NCBI GenBank assembly: GCA_903853515.1
Contig: CAINTU010000065.1
Location: 1-41,142, forward strand
Length of the DNA: 41,142 bases
Direction of reading: 5' to 3'
From: an uncultured Micrococcales bacterium
Lineage (GTDB): Bacteria > Actinomycetota > Actinomycetes > Actinomycetales > Microbacteriaceae
The notes below the pieces were generated by a model, which saw only the letters and a program-made list of their open reading frames with translations, was not told where the DNA came from and searched no databases. Each line of letters starts with the position of its first letter. Positions within the stretch are counted from its first letter, which is position 1. Of the stretch, positions 32,308 through 40,110 are shown one piece after another. Position numbers and translations under genes: made by a program.

Positions 32308-32337
32308 AGTTTAGCCGAAAATGCTTGAGGCTTTAAA
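32308..32337 (-). promoter_or_regulatory. promoter of tRNA-Ser(GCU)
   Basis: TAAACT (-10) is preceded on the reverse strand by TTCGGC, and 18 bp upstream stands TTTAAA as a weak -35. The 12-base stretch TTCGGCTAAACT is identical in the tRNA-Arg promoter 1.1 kb away. Confidence 0.5.
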
Positions 32338-32338
32338 G

Positions 32339-32689
32339 TCAAATATTCTCGCGCACCTGAATGATGTTGCCATCGGGATCATTGCCGTCGACATAGCGCC
32401 ATTGCCCATGTTCTTGCGGCGCACCACCTAATCGCCCACCGTTTTGGCCTGCCGCAAGCTTCGCCTGATCGATGCTTGCTACGTTGAAGACGGGTTTGAT
32501 TGGATTCTCTTCACGCAGTGCCGGAGCGGTTCTGAATTCTTCTGGCAATAGATGCAGCAGCACTTCATTATCGTTGTTGCTCACACAGGCGAATTCTTCA
32601 GTCACATAGGGGTTGTGATCGCCAAACAAGGCTTTATAAAAGCCCACGGATTTGCCGAGGTCAGACACCCACAACACGATTGTTGTCAT
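32339..32689 (-). CDS. VOC (glyoxalase/bleomycin-resistance fold) protein
   Basis: A 116-residue vicinal-oxygen-chelate protein. MTTIVLWVSDLGKSVGFYKALFG is the first beta-alpha-beta unit and GNDPDGNIIQVREN the typical end of the second. Such proteins are metal-dependent isomerases, dioxygenases or antibiotic-binding proteins; this short form has no diagnostic features to choose among them. It is divergent from the phosphatase gene and ends just before the tRNA-Ser promoter. Confidence 0.85.
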   Translation of the reverse strand: MTTIVLWVSDLGKSVGFYKALFGDHNPYVTEEFACVSNNDNEVLLHLLPEEFRTAPALREENPIKPVFNVASIDQAKLAAGQNGGRLGGAPQEHGQWRYVDGNDPDGNIIQVRENI

Positions 32690-32782
32690 TTGCTACTCGC
32701 TTCTAGGCTCTTTGAATTTTGTTCGCTATGTCGGTGGTTGCGATTAGCCTAACCCTTGATAAAACCTACCGAAGGATTCCAA

Positions 32783-33349
32783 TTGGCGCTCAGCTCTAAG
32801 GCAAAGCACGCCTTGCACAAAATAGTCGTGCCCTCGCCAAAGCTCGACTTTGCCGAAAGCATCGACCTATTTAGTCAGATTTTGCCAGGCATCTATATGG
32901 GTGGCACTCAAGATGCCGACAGTCGATTAGCGACCAACACATCAGCCGAGGGTAACGCCAACCATAACCGGCCTTCTTTTTATGACGACGAAAAATTTCA
33001 AACAGTCGTCACGCTTTATTTATGGGCCAATCCAACTGGTGATGGGGTTAAAGAACTGCGGCTGCCATTTCGCGACGATTACCAAATCAACTTTGATGTC
33101 AACGCAATGTTTTCGATTGTGCGCGATGCCCACTACGACTGGTCAAGAGGCAAGCGCGTTTTGGTACGTTGCCAAGCTGGCCAGAACCGCAGTGGTTTAG
33201 CGACCGCGTTGATCTTGATGCGCGATGGCAAAAACGCACAAGAGGCCATCGAAATAGTTCGAGCCGGTCGCAATTTCGGGGCGCTCAACAACCCAGCGTT
33301 TGTCGATTGGCTAAAAGCAGAGCCATTAGATTTCTGGCGGCAAGACTAG
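32783..33349 (+). CDS. dual-specificity-type protein phosphatase
   Basis: About 188 residues with the P-loop CQAGQNRSG: nucleophile Cys130 and Arg136 of the CX5R motif. LPGIYMGGTQDA near the N terminus and LRLPFRDDYQINFD before the loop are typical of dual-specificity phosphatases, and the latter could supply the general acid Asp. The residue before Cys is Arg (VRC) instead of the usual His. The start is chosen as TTG 32783, with GAAGGA six bases upstream; the frame also opens at TTG 32756. A TAGCCT box at 32745-32750 may be its -10. It could remove phosphate from protein Tyr/Ser/Thr, but the partner is unknown. Confidence 0.82.
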   Translation: MALSSKAKHALHKIVVPSPKLDFAESIDLFSQILPGIYMGGTQDADSRLATNTSAEGNANHNRPSFYDDEKFQTVVTLYLWANPTGDGVKELRLPFRDDYQINFDVNAMFSIVRDAHYDWSRGKRVLVRCQAGQNRSGLATALILMRDGKNAQEAIEIVRAGRNFGALNNPAFVDWLKAEPLDFWRQD

Positions 33350-33375
33350 ACCCAGGCCAGCTGCTAGAAAAGTGT

Positions 33376-33405
33376 TTGATAGTGAGGCTGCTGTTCGGCT
33401 AAACT
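33376..33405 (+). promoter_or_regulatory. promoter of tRNA-Arg(ACG)
   Basis: TTGATA (-35), an 18-bp spacer and TAAACT (-10), with TTCGGC directly before the -10 as in the tRNA-Ser(GCU) promoter. The tRNA starts 24 bases after the -10 box. Confidence 0.7.
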
Positions 33406-33429
33406 AACTAGGTTGCCGCAAGGCACCCA

Positions 33430-33505
33430 GCGTTTGTAGCTCAACGGATAGAGCATCTGACTACGGATCAGAAGGTTGGGGGTTCGAGTCCCTCCAAGCG
33501 CACCA
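33430..33505 (+). tRNA. tRNA-Arg (anticodon ACG), island attachment site
   Basis: A 76-nt tRNA: acceptor GCGTTTG/CAAGCGC, anticodon loop CTACGGA (anticodon ACG, A34 normally edited to inosine), T loop GTTCGAGTC, and encoded CCA. An integrase module begins directly downstream in the same direction, the usual arrangement for elements inserted at tRNA 3' ends, so the 3' part of this gene is probably attL. Confidence 0.96.
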
Positions 33506-33520
33506 GCAACACAGTGCGTT

Positions 33521-33543
33521 AAACCCCGAAAAAACAGGGGTTT
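33521..33543 (+). terminator. hairpin after tRNA-Arg
   Basis: AAACCCC and GGGGTTT pair perfectly around a nine-base A-rich loop, 15 bases after the tRNA CCA, followed by a short T-rich tail (TTTCT). It probably ends the tRNA transcript. It lies on the island side of the junction. Confidence 0.6.
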
Positions 33544-33779
33544 CTGATCCAAAACCCCAGCGATAGACACTCCAACCAGGAGGTCTAACCTAAATGCTCA
33601 GTGATTCGCTCAGTGGTTTAAAAACCCAACCAAAACATAAACACCCGGCGTGTCTAGTTGCGGACTATCCCCATAGATGCCAACTTATAACTAGCGGATA
33701 CAAATTGCCCGAGAGACCGAAAGACTCTTGGCTGCGGATGCTAACAAATCTGAATCTTCATTTCAAGGTGGTTAGCATA

Positions 33780-33974
33780 GTGGCGCAACTATATAGAGTC
33801 GACGAAGTCGCAAAAGAACTACAAATATCTAGAGCTACCCTATATCGGCTGATATCCCGCGGCTACATTCAACCCATCAAAGTTGGGCGCAGTGTCAGAT
33901 TCACTCAAAGCGCTATCGACCGCCTAATCAAACGCCTCGAAACTCAGACACGTCAAGACGAGGTGGGTTACTGA
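33780..33974 (+). CDS. excisionase-family HTH DNA-binding protein
   Basis: A 64-residue winged-helix protein of the excisionase/MerR-like HTH_17 family: YRVDEVAKELQISRATLYRLISRG is the helix-turn-helix and GRSVRFTQSAIDRLI the wing and last helix. I chose the GTG at 33780, preceded by AAGGTGG, because the domain then begins at the N terminus as usual. An in-frame ATG at 33594 has a very strong AGGAGG ten bases upstream and would add 62 residues without recognisable homology; it cannot be dismissed. The stop overlaps the integrase start (TGATG), so the two are coupled. It may direct excision or control integrase. Confidence 0.85.
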   Translation: MAQLYRVDEVAKELQISRATLYRLISRGYIQPIKVGRSVRFTQSAIDRLIKRLETQTRQDEVGY

Positions 33975-35281
33975 TGGCCTACCGGGACGGATCGATTTGG
34001 CAAGGCCAAACAAAAACAGGCAAGAGCGTTTGGTTTGTTGAAGTGCAAATAGGCACAAGCCCCAAAGGTCGCCCACGAATGACCCGACGACAAGCTGCAA
34101 CCAAAGCTGGGGCCATCAAAATAAGACAAGAACTAAACGCCCTAAAAAATCAAGGCAAACTCACCCAACGAAACAACATCACCATCGCCGACTATGGCCG
34201 CTATTGGGCTCGGCAAGTAAAACCAAATACTGTCAAACCACACACTGCAGCAGATTACGAGTGGCTTCTAACTAAATATGTAAACCCCTACCTAGGTAAA
34301 CGCCGCATGTCTGACCTTTCATTCCCTTTGGTTCAAGATTGGATGAACGACCTGTTGGCTGCAGGCTTTGGTCACAGCACAGTCAATTCAGCACGATCAG
34401 TTTTAGGGCAAATCGCTAAACAAGCTCAAAGGGAACAAATACTGAACCAAAACCCGGTACTTCTAACCACGAAAGTAAAAAAACTTTTAGGCGATAAAAC
34501 TCAAGTGCGTGAACCCTGGACTAAAGAAGAAACCACAAGAGCACTAGAACTGGCCAACGGCAGCGAACTAGACCTGTTTTTACACGTATGCCTTCACCTA
34601 GGGCTTCGACACGGCGAAGCTTTAGGTCTCACCTACAGTGCCATCGACATAGACAACCGAACCATCGAAATCAAACAAACACTGAAAGATGAACGCCGAA
34701 TCACCAAAGACGGGCAAGGCATAGTCAGGTTACGGTTGCAAACGCCCAAAACCAAGTCAAGCATCAGGAAAATGCCGTTATCCGACACCATCTACGAGGC
34801 TCTAAAACGACACCAAATGCGCCAGTCATTCCGACGTATAAAAGCCGGCCCAAAATGGCGTGAAACAGACATGATATTCACTACCTCTATCGGCACAGCC
34901 ATACCCCAAGCAAACAACCTCAAAACCTACAAGAAGTTTCTGCTAGACAACAACATCCGATACATCCGAATACACGACCTAAGGCACACCTTCGGCACCC
35001 TAGCTCTTGAATCAGGAATCCCCATCGATCAAGTCTCACAAGTCATGGGGCACTCAGACATCGGCATCACCAAGAAAATCTATGCACCACAAGTCCGCGG
35101 CTACAACCAACAAGCAATACTCGCAATGGAAAACTACCTAAACCCCGATATCACAGTGCCAACAGACTGGATCCAACCAACAGAAACAATCACCCAAACC
35201 CAAACAGAAATCACACACCCAGTGCCTCAATCAACCAGACCAACACGCATACAACTAACAAACAAACGCCATTTACAATGA
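33974..35281 (+). CDS. tyrosine-type site-specific integrase
   Basis: A 435-residue phage/ICE integrase. An N-terminal AP2-like arm-binding segment (about 1-50) and a SAM-like core-binding domain (about 65-150, DYGRYWARQVKPNTVKPH onward) lead to the catalytic domain. Catalytic residues are visible: Arg212 in LGLRHGEAL, His334 and Arg337 in HDLRHTFG, His360 in MGHSDIG, and the nucleophile Tyr370 in KKIYAP. The C-terminal tail of about 60 residues is Thr/Gln/Pro-rich. It should integrate and excise the island at the adjacent tRNA-Arg. A-ended codons (aca, caa, cca) are much more frequent than in core genes, in keeping with horizontal origin. Confidence 0.95.
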   Translation: MAYRDGSIWQGQTKTGKSVWFVEVQIGTSPKGRPRMTRRQAATKAGAIKIRQELNALKNQGKLTQRNNITIADYGRYWARQVKPNTVKPHTAADYEWLLTKYVNPYLGKRRMSDLSFPLVQDWMNDLLAAGFGHSTVNSARSVLGQIAKQAQREQILNQNPVLLTTKVKKLLGDKTQVREPWTKEETTRALELANGSELDLFLHVCLHLGLRHGEALGLTYSAIDIDNRTIEIKQTLKDERRITKDGQGIVRLRLQTPKTKSSIRKMPLSDTIYEALKRHQMRQSFRRIKAGPKWRETDMIFTTSIGTAIPQANNLKTYKKFLLDNNIRYIRIHDLRHTFGTLALESGIPIDQVSQVMGHSDIGITKKIYAPQVRGYNQQAILAMENYLNPDITVPTDWIQPTETITQTQTEITHPVPQSTRPTRIQLTNKRHLQ

Positions 35282-35457
35282 AAGCAAGGACACAGAAAAA
35301 GCGGCCGAAAAGCCTCGAGACCGACATCCTTGAATCCAACAAAAAAGGTGCCTGCACCGATGCAGCACTAAAAACGAGCAGGGAACTTTTCATTAACGCT
35401 TCGCTCAGTGCAAAGGTTGTTGCAATCCTGAGACACACACAAGGCCTAAACCGCTAG
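35278..35457 (+). CDS. small basic protein coupled to integrase (putative)
   Basis: A 59-codon open frame that begins with an ATG overlapping the integrase stop (ATGA), an arrangement typical of translational coupling. The product starts MKARTQKKRPKSLETDI and is strongly basic at the N terminus, then becomes mixed and ends RHTQGLNR. I recognise no family. The RELFINASLSAKVV part could form a helix. A role alongside the integrase (accessory DNA-binding protein) would fit the charge and position, but this is inference. No Shine-Dalgarno of its own is obvious. Confidence 0.45.
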   Translation: MKARTQKKRPKSLETDILESNKKGACTDAALKTSRELFINASLSAKVVAILRHTQGLNR

Positions 35458-35596
35458 CCCATAAAAAGCAAAAACAACAGCGCCAAAGGGATTATTCGGC
35501 ACAAGCCAACATGCATCTCGGCACATTTGCCTGGCCAAGCCAAAAGTCAAGAAAACCACTTTCAAGATTTTTGGAAACTCGGTAGTGTGTTGCCAT

Positions 35597-36511
35597 ATGA
35601 ATACAGATGAACCTAAAAACCCACTAATTATTGCCCAAGAAGCCAAGAAAACCCAATCTCGACTGCTAACATTCAACATCTTGGGAGCATTTCCAGCAAT
35701 TTATTTTCTATTTCAATCGCCAGACAATCTAGTCGTTTGGAGTCTTGGGGTTTTGAGCTGGGGGTATTACTTCGTCATGCGTAGGAACGCAAAGAAAATC
35801 CCCTATTTTCAGGAATTAGGCGAACTCGTAGCCCTAAGAGAAAAAGCAGTGCAATTGGATTATCAGGTCAGGTGGCGCGAGATTAATTGGCAAAAGGAAA
35901 TGCGCCTACTGACTGAAAAGGTGAGCAACCTAGAAAAGGGGTGGGGATTGCGAATGGAATTTGCGTGGGATGTTGATGCAGATCTTTATGAACTGTACCT
36001 GGACGGAAAACCAGCACCGTGCGGGTTCATTCAAGACGCTAAAGCCGTTTTCTCTGATAACACGAATGAGCAAACTTTCGCAGTGGGTTCAACAAGCACC
36101 ACTGTATATAATTCGGCCAAAAACAACCGAATCCTAAACTCAACCACATCAACAACGAACCAAATGCTCACTACGCAAACTGGCACGGCATCGGTGCAAA
36201 TCGAGGGCCCTCAGATGGTTCCGGGGGTGCTGTTATTTGACAGCCCGTATGCGGCGAGAGAGTTTACAAATATGTTTAACAGTGCCGCAAAAAACGCAGC
36301 GGCCGCCAGCGCAAACCTCCAAAGCAGCCTAAAGGAAGCACTCAAAAAGTTGGAACAACTCAAGTCCCCTGAAAACACAGATTTCGGTGCATCTGAAATT
36401 CAACAAATGCTTGCGCAGTATCCGAAACCAGTGTTGGACTGGATTGGCGTAGATATTTCTAGATGGAATCGGGTCGATTCAAATAACCCAAATGCTCTCT
36501 CCAACAAATAG
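35597..36511 (+). CDS. membrane protein of unknown function with coiled-coil segment
   Basis: About 304 residues from the ATG at 35597 (MNTDEPKN); a GTG at 35585 would add four residues. I do not recognise a family. Two membrane helices close to the N terminus (about residues 21-39 and 44-61) are joined by a short loop (QSPDN). A charged, probably coiled-coil helix follows (about 70-115), then a compact domain with FAWDVDADLYELYLDGKPAPCGFI, an Asn/Thr/Ser-rich stretch (about 155-200), and a second Ala/Lys/Leu-rich helix (about 225-265). Both termini are probably cytoplasmic. It stands alone on the island between integrase and the RCC1-type gene. Confidence 0.72.
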   Translation: MNTDEPKNPLIIAQEAKKTQSRLLTFNILGAFPAIYFLFQSPDNLVVWSLGVLSWGYYFVMRRNAKKIPYFQELGELVALREKAVQLDYQVRWREINWQKEMRLLTEKVSNLEKGWGLRMEFAWDVDADLYELYLDGKPAPCGFIQDAKAVFSDNTNEQTFAVGSTSTTVYNSAKNNRILNSTTSTTNQMLTTQTGTASVQIEGPQMVPGVLLFDSPYAAREFTNMFNSAAKNAAAASANLQSSLKEALKKLEQLKSPENTDFGASEIQQMLAQYPKPVLDWIGVDISRWNRVDSNNPNALSNK

Positions 36512-36666
36512 CCACCAATAACCTGGATTTATATTGAAAAGGGAATATTCTGTGGACAAGTGCAATTTGAAGAGGCCTTCTGCATAAGAGGGCAAAGCCC
36601 AATAGGCGGGTAAATCTGAATTTTTGGCGCACCAAGGGCGACTCCTCATGGGAACAGGAACTACTA

Positions 36667-38745
36667 TTGGCAACTATGCGGTCTATGGACGGGCACAAAA
36701 TGGGCAGAAAAATGTTTATCGGAATTGCTCTATTTCTGACAGTGCCGCTAGGTCAAATTTCGATAGAACCCGCCTCTGCATCTAGCAGCTCTGATCTCGT
36801 ACCGCCCCAAGTTAGCGCCGGCGGACACCATACATGTGCCATAACGGTTACCAACACTGTGCAATGTTGGGGTGATGATAGATGGGGCGAGATTGATGTA
36901 CCAAGCAACCTGGGGAAGATCACTCAACTTAGTCTTGGAGGTCTTCACACCTGTGCACTCACTTTCGCCGGCGCAATCAGGTGTTGGGGGAATAACGACT
37001 ACGGCCAAATAAATGTACCGCCGGATTTAGGCAAAGCCACGCTCGTCAAGTCTTCTGACTTTTACAGTTGCGCCCTACTAATCGATCAAAGCATCAGATG
37101 CTGGGGCTGGCAGATGGGGTTCTCGCCTTATTGGATGGATGCACCAAGTGATTTGGGCCAAGTGAAAGCCTTTAGCGTGGGACAATACAACATTTGTGCG
37201 GTGAGGGTGACTGGTTCGGTTCGCTGCTGGGGTCACAGCAACGATTTTGGTCAAGATAATGTGCCTCAAGATCTTGGCCTTGTGAATGATGTAGTGGTTG
37301 GCGATAGCTTCGGCTGCGCGTTGCTAGCTTCTGGCCACATTCAGTGCTGGGGAATGTATACATACCCTTGGTACGCAACCACAGTTGCTGTCACCAACTC
37401 TCCCGATGACAATGAAATCTACAAATCAATAACCGCCGGCGGTTTTAGTGCCTGCGCACTTTCCCAAAAAGGCGAAGTCAAATGTTGGGGTTGGGACACA
37501 CAGAGCGTAGGGTCAGATCCGGGAGAAACCGATGTACCGGCGGCCTTAGGCAATGTAACTCAAATTACATCAGGTTCTTATCACAACTGCGCTTTGAACG
37601 ATGCAGGAAAAGTTGCTTGCTGGGGTTCGAATGTTTATGGTGAATCCACAGTTCCACAAGATTTATGGATGGGAAATACAAGACTATTCGCTGCAACGCC
37701 TATACCCAACATCGTTGGCTCGAGCGAAGTTCAATCGATTCTTCTCGCTGACCCAGGAGTATGGGACTCCAACGCAGAGCTAACTTACCAATGGCTTCAA
37801 GACGGCTCTCCAATTCCCGGAGCCACTAGCAACCAATACAAACTCAGCTTAGAAAATCTTGCGCACAGTGTGAAAGTATCAATAACCGGTACCGCTCCAG
37901 GCTACATGCCATCGACGCAAGTAAGCGATTCGATACTTGTGACACTAGGAATTTTGACTCGAACCCCAGCTCCGAAAATCACTGGGAGCAGCACTTTTGG
38001 ATTTACTCTTACAGCCAATCCAGGCACTTGGGATCCAGGAGTTGAACTCACCTATCAGTGGCTGAAAGACGCAGAGCCGATAGAGGCTGCGACAACTAAT
38101 CAACTAGTGCTGAAATCAGAAGATGTCGGCCACCTTATTTCTGTGGTTGTGACAGGCTCCCGAGCGGGCTATGAGTCAATTGCTCAAACCAACGTCCCAA
38201 TTAGAATTCAATCAGCCAAATTTACAAGAACTCCATTGCCTCTATTTAGTGGTGCCCTTAACGTCGGCTCAACGCTCACCGCAAATGCAGGCGACTGGGA
38301 TGATGGAGTGAGCATTGCCTACTGTTGGCAGCGAGACAACGTAGCAATTTCAGGTGCGACAGCTAACAAATATGTACTTAGCTCGCAAGACTTAGGGCAC
38401 CAAATCCGTTTACAGATCACCGCAACCGCGCCAGGCTACACAACTGCGACAACCACATCCTCATCGAGCATAATTTCGGCTGGAGCAATGACGCCAGTCA
38501 CACCTAGGATAACCGGCCTCCCTAAGTCCAATATGACGATAAAGGCGACTGTCTCAAGTTGGGTTCAAGGCGCAAAAATTAGTTATCAATGGCTTCTAGA
38601 CGGAAAACCAATCAAGGCAGCCACAAAATCGAGCTACACACTTCTAGCTTCTCAAAAGTCGCATAAGATTTCACTATCTATAACTGAAAATGCACCGGGT
38701 TACCTCGCTGCAACCTCGATTACAACGGCATACAAAGTTGGCTGA
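36667..38745 (+). CDS. secreted RCC1-repeat protein with Ig-like repeats
   Basis: A protein of up to 692 residues. The TTG at 36667 has AGGAA close upstream; ATGs at 36676, 36685, 36700 and 36712 are alternatives, and all keep the signal peptide (MFIGIALFLTVPLGQ to ASASS). Residues of about 45-335 are RCC1-type beta-propeller blades, recognised by repeated G-x-x-HTCAL...CWG(x)N..GQ(I)xVP units. The C-terminal 350 residues are four Ig-like repeats with YQWLxDGxxIxGAT cores, the same type as in the CotH-like protein. This is a large surface or secreted binding protein with no visible catalytic site; the partner is unknown. It is an unusual cargo next to restriction-modification genes. Confidence 0.85.
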   Translation: MATMRSMDGHKMGRKMFIGIALFLTVPLGQISIEPASASSSSDLVPPQVSAGGHHTCAITVTNTVQCWGDDRWGEIDVPSNLGKITQLSLGGLHTCALTFAGAIRCWGNNDYGQINVPPDLGKATLVKSSDFYSCALLIDQSIRCWGWQMGFSPYWMDAPSDLGQVKAFSVGQYNICAVRVTGSVRCWGHSNDFGQDNVPQDLGLVNDVVVGDSFGCALLASGHIQCWGMYTYPWYATTVAVTNSPDDNEIYKSITAGGFSACALSQKGEVKCWGWDTQSVGSDPGETDVPAALGNVTQITSGSYHNCALNDAGKVACWGSNVYGESTVPQDLWMGNTRLFAATPIPNIVGSSEVQSILLADPGVWDSNAELTYQWLQDGSPIPGATSNQYKLSLENLAHSVKVSITGTAPGYMPSTQVSDSILVTLGILTRTPAPKITGSSTFGFTLTANPGTWDPGVELTYQWLKDAEPIEAATTNQLVLKSEDVGHLISVVVTGSRAGYESIAQTNVPIRIQSAKFTRTPLPLFSGALNVGSTLTANAGDWDDGVSIAYCWQRDNVAISGATANKYVLSSQDLGHQIRLQITATAPGYTTATTTSSSSIISAGAMTPVTPRITGLPKSNMTIKATVSSWVQGAKISYQWLLDGKPIKAATKSSYTLLASQKSHKISLSITENAPGYLAATSITTAYKVG
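37693..38742 (+). repeat. four Ig-like protein repeats in the RCC1-type gene
   Basis: Four units of about 85-90 codons, each with an L-T-A-x-PGxW-type segment, a YQWL(x)D core (YCWQRD in the third) and a TAPGY-type end. The first three include TRTP(A/L)P-like links. The units are similar in protein but not identical in DNA. Confidence 0.8.
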
Positions 38746-39026
38746 AAACTCGAATAGGGCCGCGAAGAGTGGCTTAATTTAAAGTCAGGCCAAAACCAAC
38801 CTCGCCGTCAAAAGTCGGGTAAAGATCTCAAGGCCATCTTGCCGAGATATCTTCCAAATCTAGACCTAATTGAGATGCCAAAATCCATCTCACCCGCAGG
38901 TGACACTTGAACTGGTTGCCTTAACAATCCCCTCGCTTAGTTTAGGAATCAATTCGCCTGTATTCAAATGGGAGATTCCACTAAAAGACGGTGGCTTCTC
39001 AATGAACTTTAAGTTAGTTAACCTAG

Positions 39027-39506
39027 TTATTGGGAATCAGAGGACTGACCCAACTCCAATATTCCTGTAAAAAGAGCGGTCAAGAAGCCGACAGCAACAA
39101 TGACCCAACCCGTGGCTGTGAAAGCGGAGTTGTCACAACTAGAGCCACTGAGGGCGCATGAAACGTTCTGGCTTGCTCCCGCTCCGATGATGGCATAACC
39201 CAAAACGCTGCTTATTGCAGATATGAAAATGAACAACACCAGCGCTCGAACGGCATGGGTGGTTCGATCTTGGGCTGCTACCAGCAAATCGATGCCTGCG
39301 AGGCCGCCTTCATTGGTAGTTTCTTGAGAGGTCTTGGCACTTTGAGCGGGTTTTGCTGCAGGCCTCAAACGCTCATCACCGCGATAAATGATGGCGTGGA
39401 GTTCTTTGCGGCACTTGCGGCATTTGATTTTCTCCCATGTGCCGAAATCACTTCTCGAGTATTCGCTTCCGCAGTTGCGGCATTCGTATTCAGGCTGATT
39501 AGTCAT
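39027..39506 (-). CDS. zinc-ribbon membrane protein of unknown function
   Basis: About 159 residues from the ATG at 39506 (MTNQPEYECRNCG). The frame runs on to 39662, but that part overlaps the divergent gene and looks non-coding. The N-terminal 35 residues are a four-cysteine zinc ribbon (CRNC then CRKC, 18 residues apart). A polar Ala/Lys/Thr linker leads to two membrane helices (about ALVLFIFISAISSVLGYAII and TGWVIVAVGFLTALFTGIL), with two cysteines (SCALSGSSC) in the loop between them. Zinc-ribbon plus two-helix proteins are common in bacteria without known function. Here it faces a predicted nuclease-like gene. Confidence 0.7.
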   Translation of the reverse strand: MTNQPEYECRNCGSEYSRSDFGTWEKIKCRKCRKELHAIIYRGDERLRPAAKPAQSAKTSQETTNEGGLAGIDLLVAAQDRTTHAVRALVLFIFISAISSVLGYAIIGAGASQNVSCALSGSSCDNSAFTATGWVIVAVGFLTALFTGILELGQSSDSQ

Positions 39507-39630
39507 GCGGCTAAATGTAGTCCCCAAAAGGAAACAATGCAATCCATGCTTGAGGCATAAGGAGCGATGGCGCGACCAGGACAATGTAAGTAAGACTAGA
39601 AGCCTACAAATTGAATGAAGGTAGGGTCGA

Positions 39631-40110
39631 ATGGGCAAAGTAAGACCAAAAGTTGATTCCACGCTAATCGGTCCAGCTGGCGAGCACCTCGTTCTTTCTC
39701 GCCTTTTGGCTCAGGGCTTCTTGGCATCTCCAGCTCCGCGGGGCACCCGGCAAGTGGACATCGTTGTGAATTTAATTGAAGGTGGCAACCCCAAACTCAT
39801 TCAAGTGAAAACAACGATGGGCTCGCCTAAAAAGGGTTGGATTCTGCAGGCTAAACATGAAAATCAAGCTAGCGAGGATCTTTTCTTTTGCTTTGTCAGT
39901 TTTGATTCAATTCAAGGCGAGGTTTATGTGATCCCTTCAGCTGTCGTCGCAGGGCACATCAAGGAAGGCCATGAAAAATGGCTTTCGAAACCAGGTAAGC
40001 AAGGTCAAAAGCACAATGACAGCGCCATGAGGAATTTGAGTTCTTTAGAAAACTCGTACGGGCCGAGTTGGCTGTCTACTTACTTTGAAAATTGGGATCT
40101 GCTTCGCTAA
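39631..40110 (+). CDS. predicted PD-(D/E)XK-like protein of unknown function
   Basis: A 159-residue protein. GPAGEHLVLSRLLAQGF begins with a helix bearing Glu, GTRQVDIVVNL offers the catalytic Asp, and LIQVKTTMG gives the QxK motif, a pattern like that of the PD-(D/E)XK nuclease fold, as in DUF4365-type and HJC-like proteins. The remainder, with DLFFCFVSFD and VYVIPSAVVAGHIKEGH, is also typical of such small island-borne proteins. The nuclease fold is inferred from motifs only. AGGTAGGG supports the ATG at 39631. It is divergent from the zinc-ribbon gene and lies upstream of hsdM, so a defence-related role is possible. Confidence 0.68.
   Translation: MGKVRPKVDSTLIGPAGEHLVLSRLLAQGFLASPAPRGTRQVDIVVNLIEGGNPKLIQVKTTMGSPKKGWILQAKHENQASEDLFFCFVSFDSIQGEVYVIPSAVVAGHIKEGHEKWLSKPGKQGQKHNDSAMRNLSSLENSYGPSWLSTYFENWDLLR

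Noticed and set aside
38746..39026. A 66-codon forward frame (38870-39070) in the gap after the RCC1-type gene
   Set aside because: It has no ribosome site, no recognisable pattern and runs into the opposite gene; the 281-bp gap shows nothing else.
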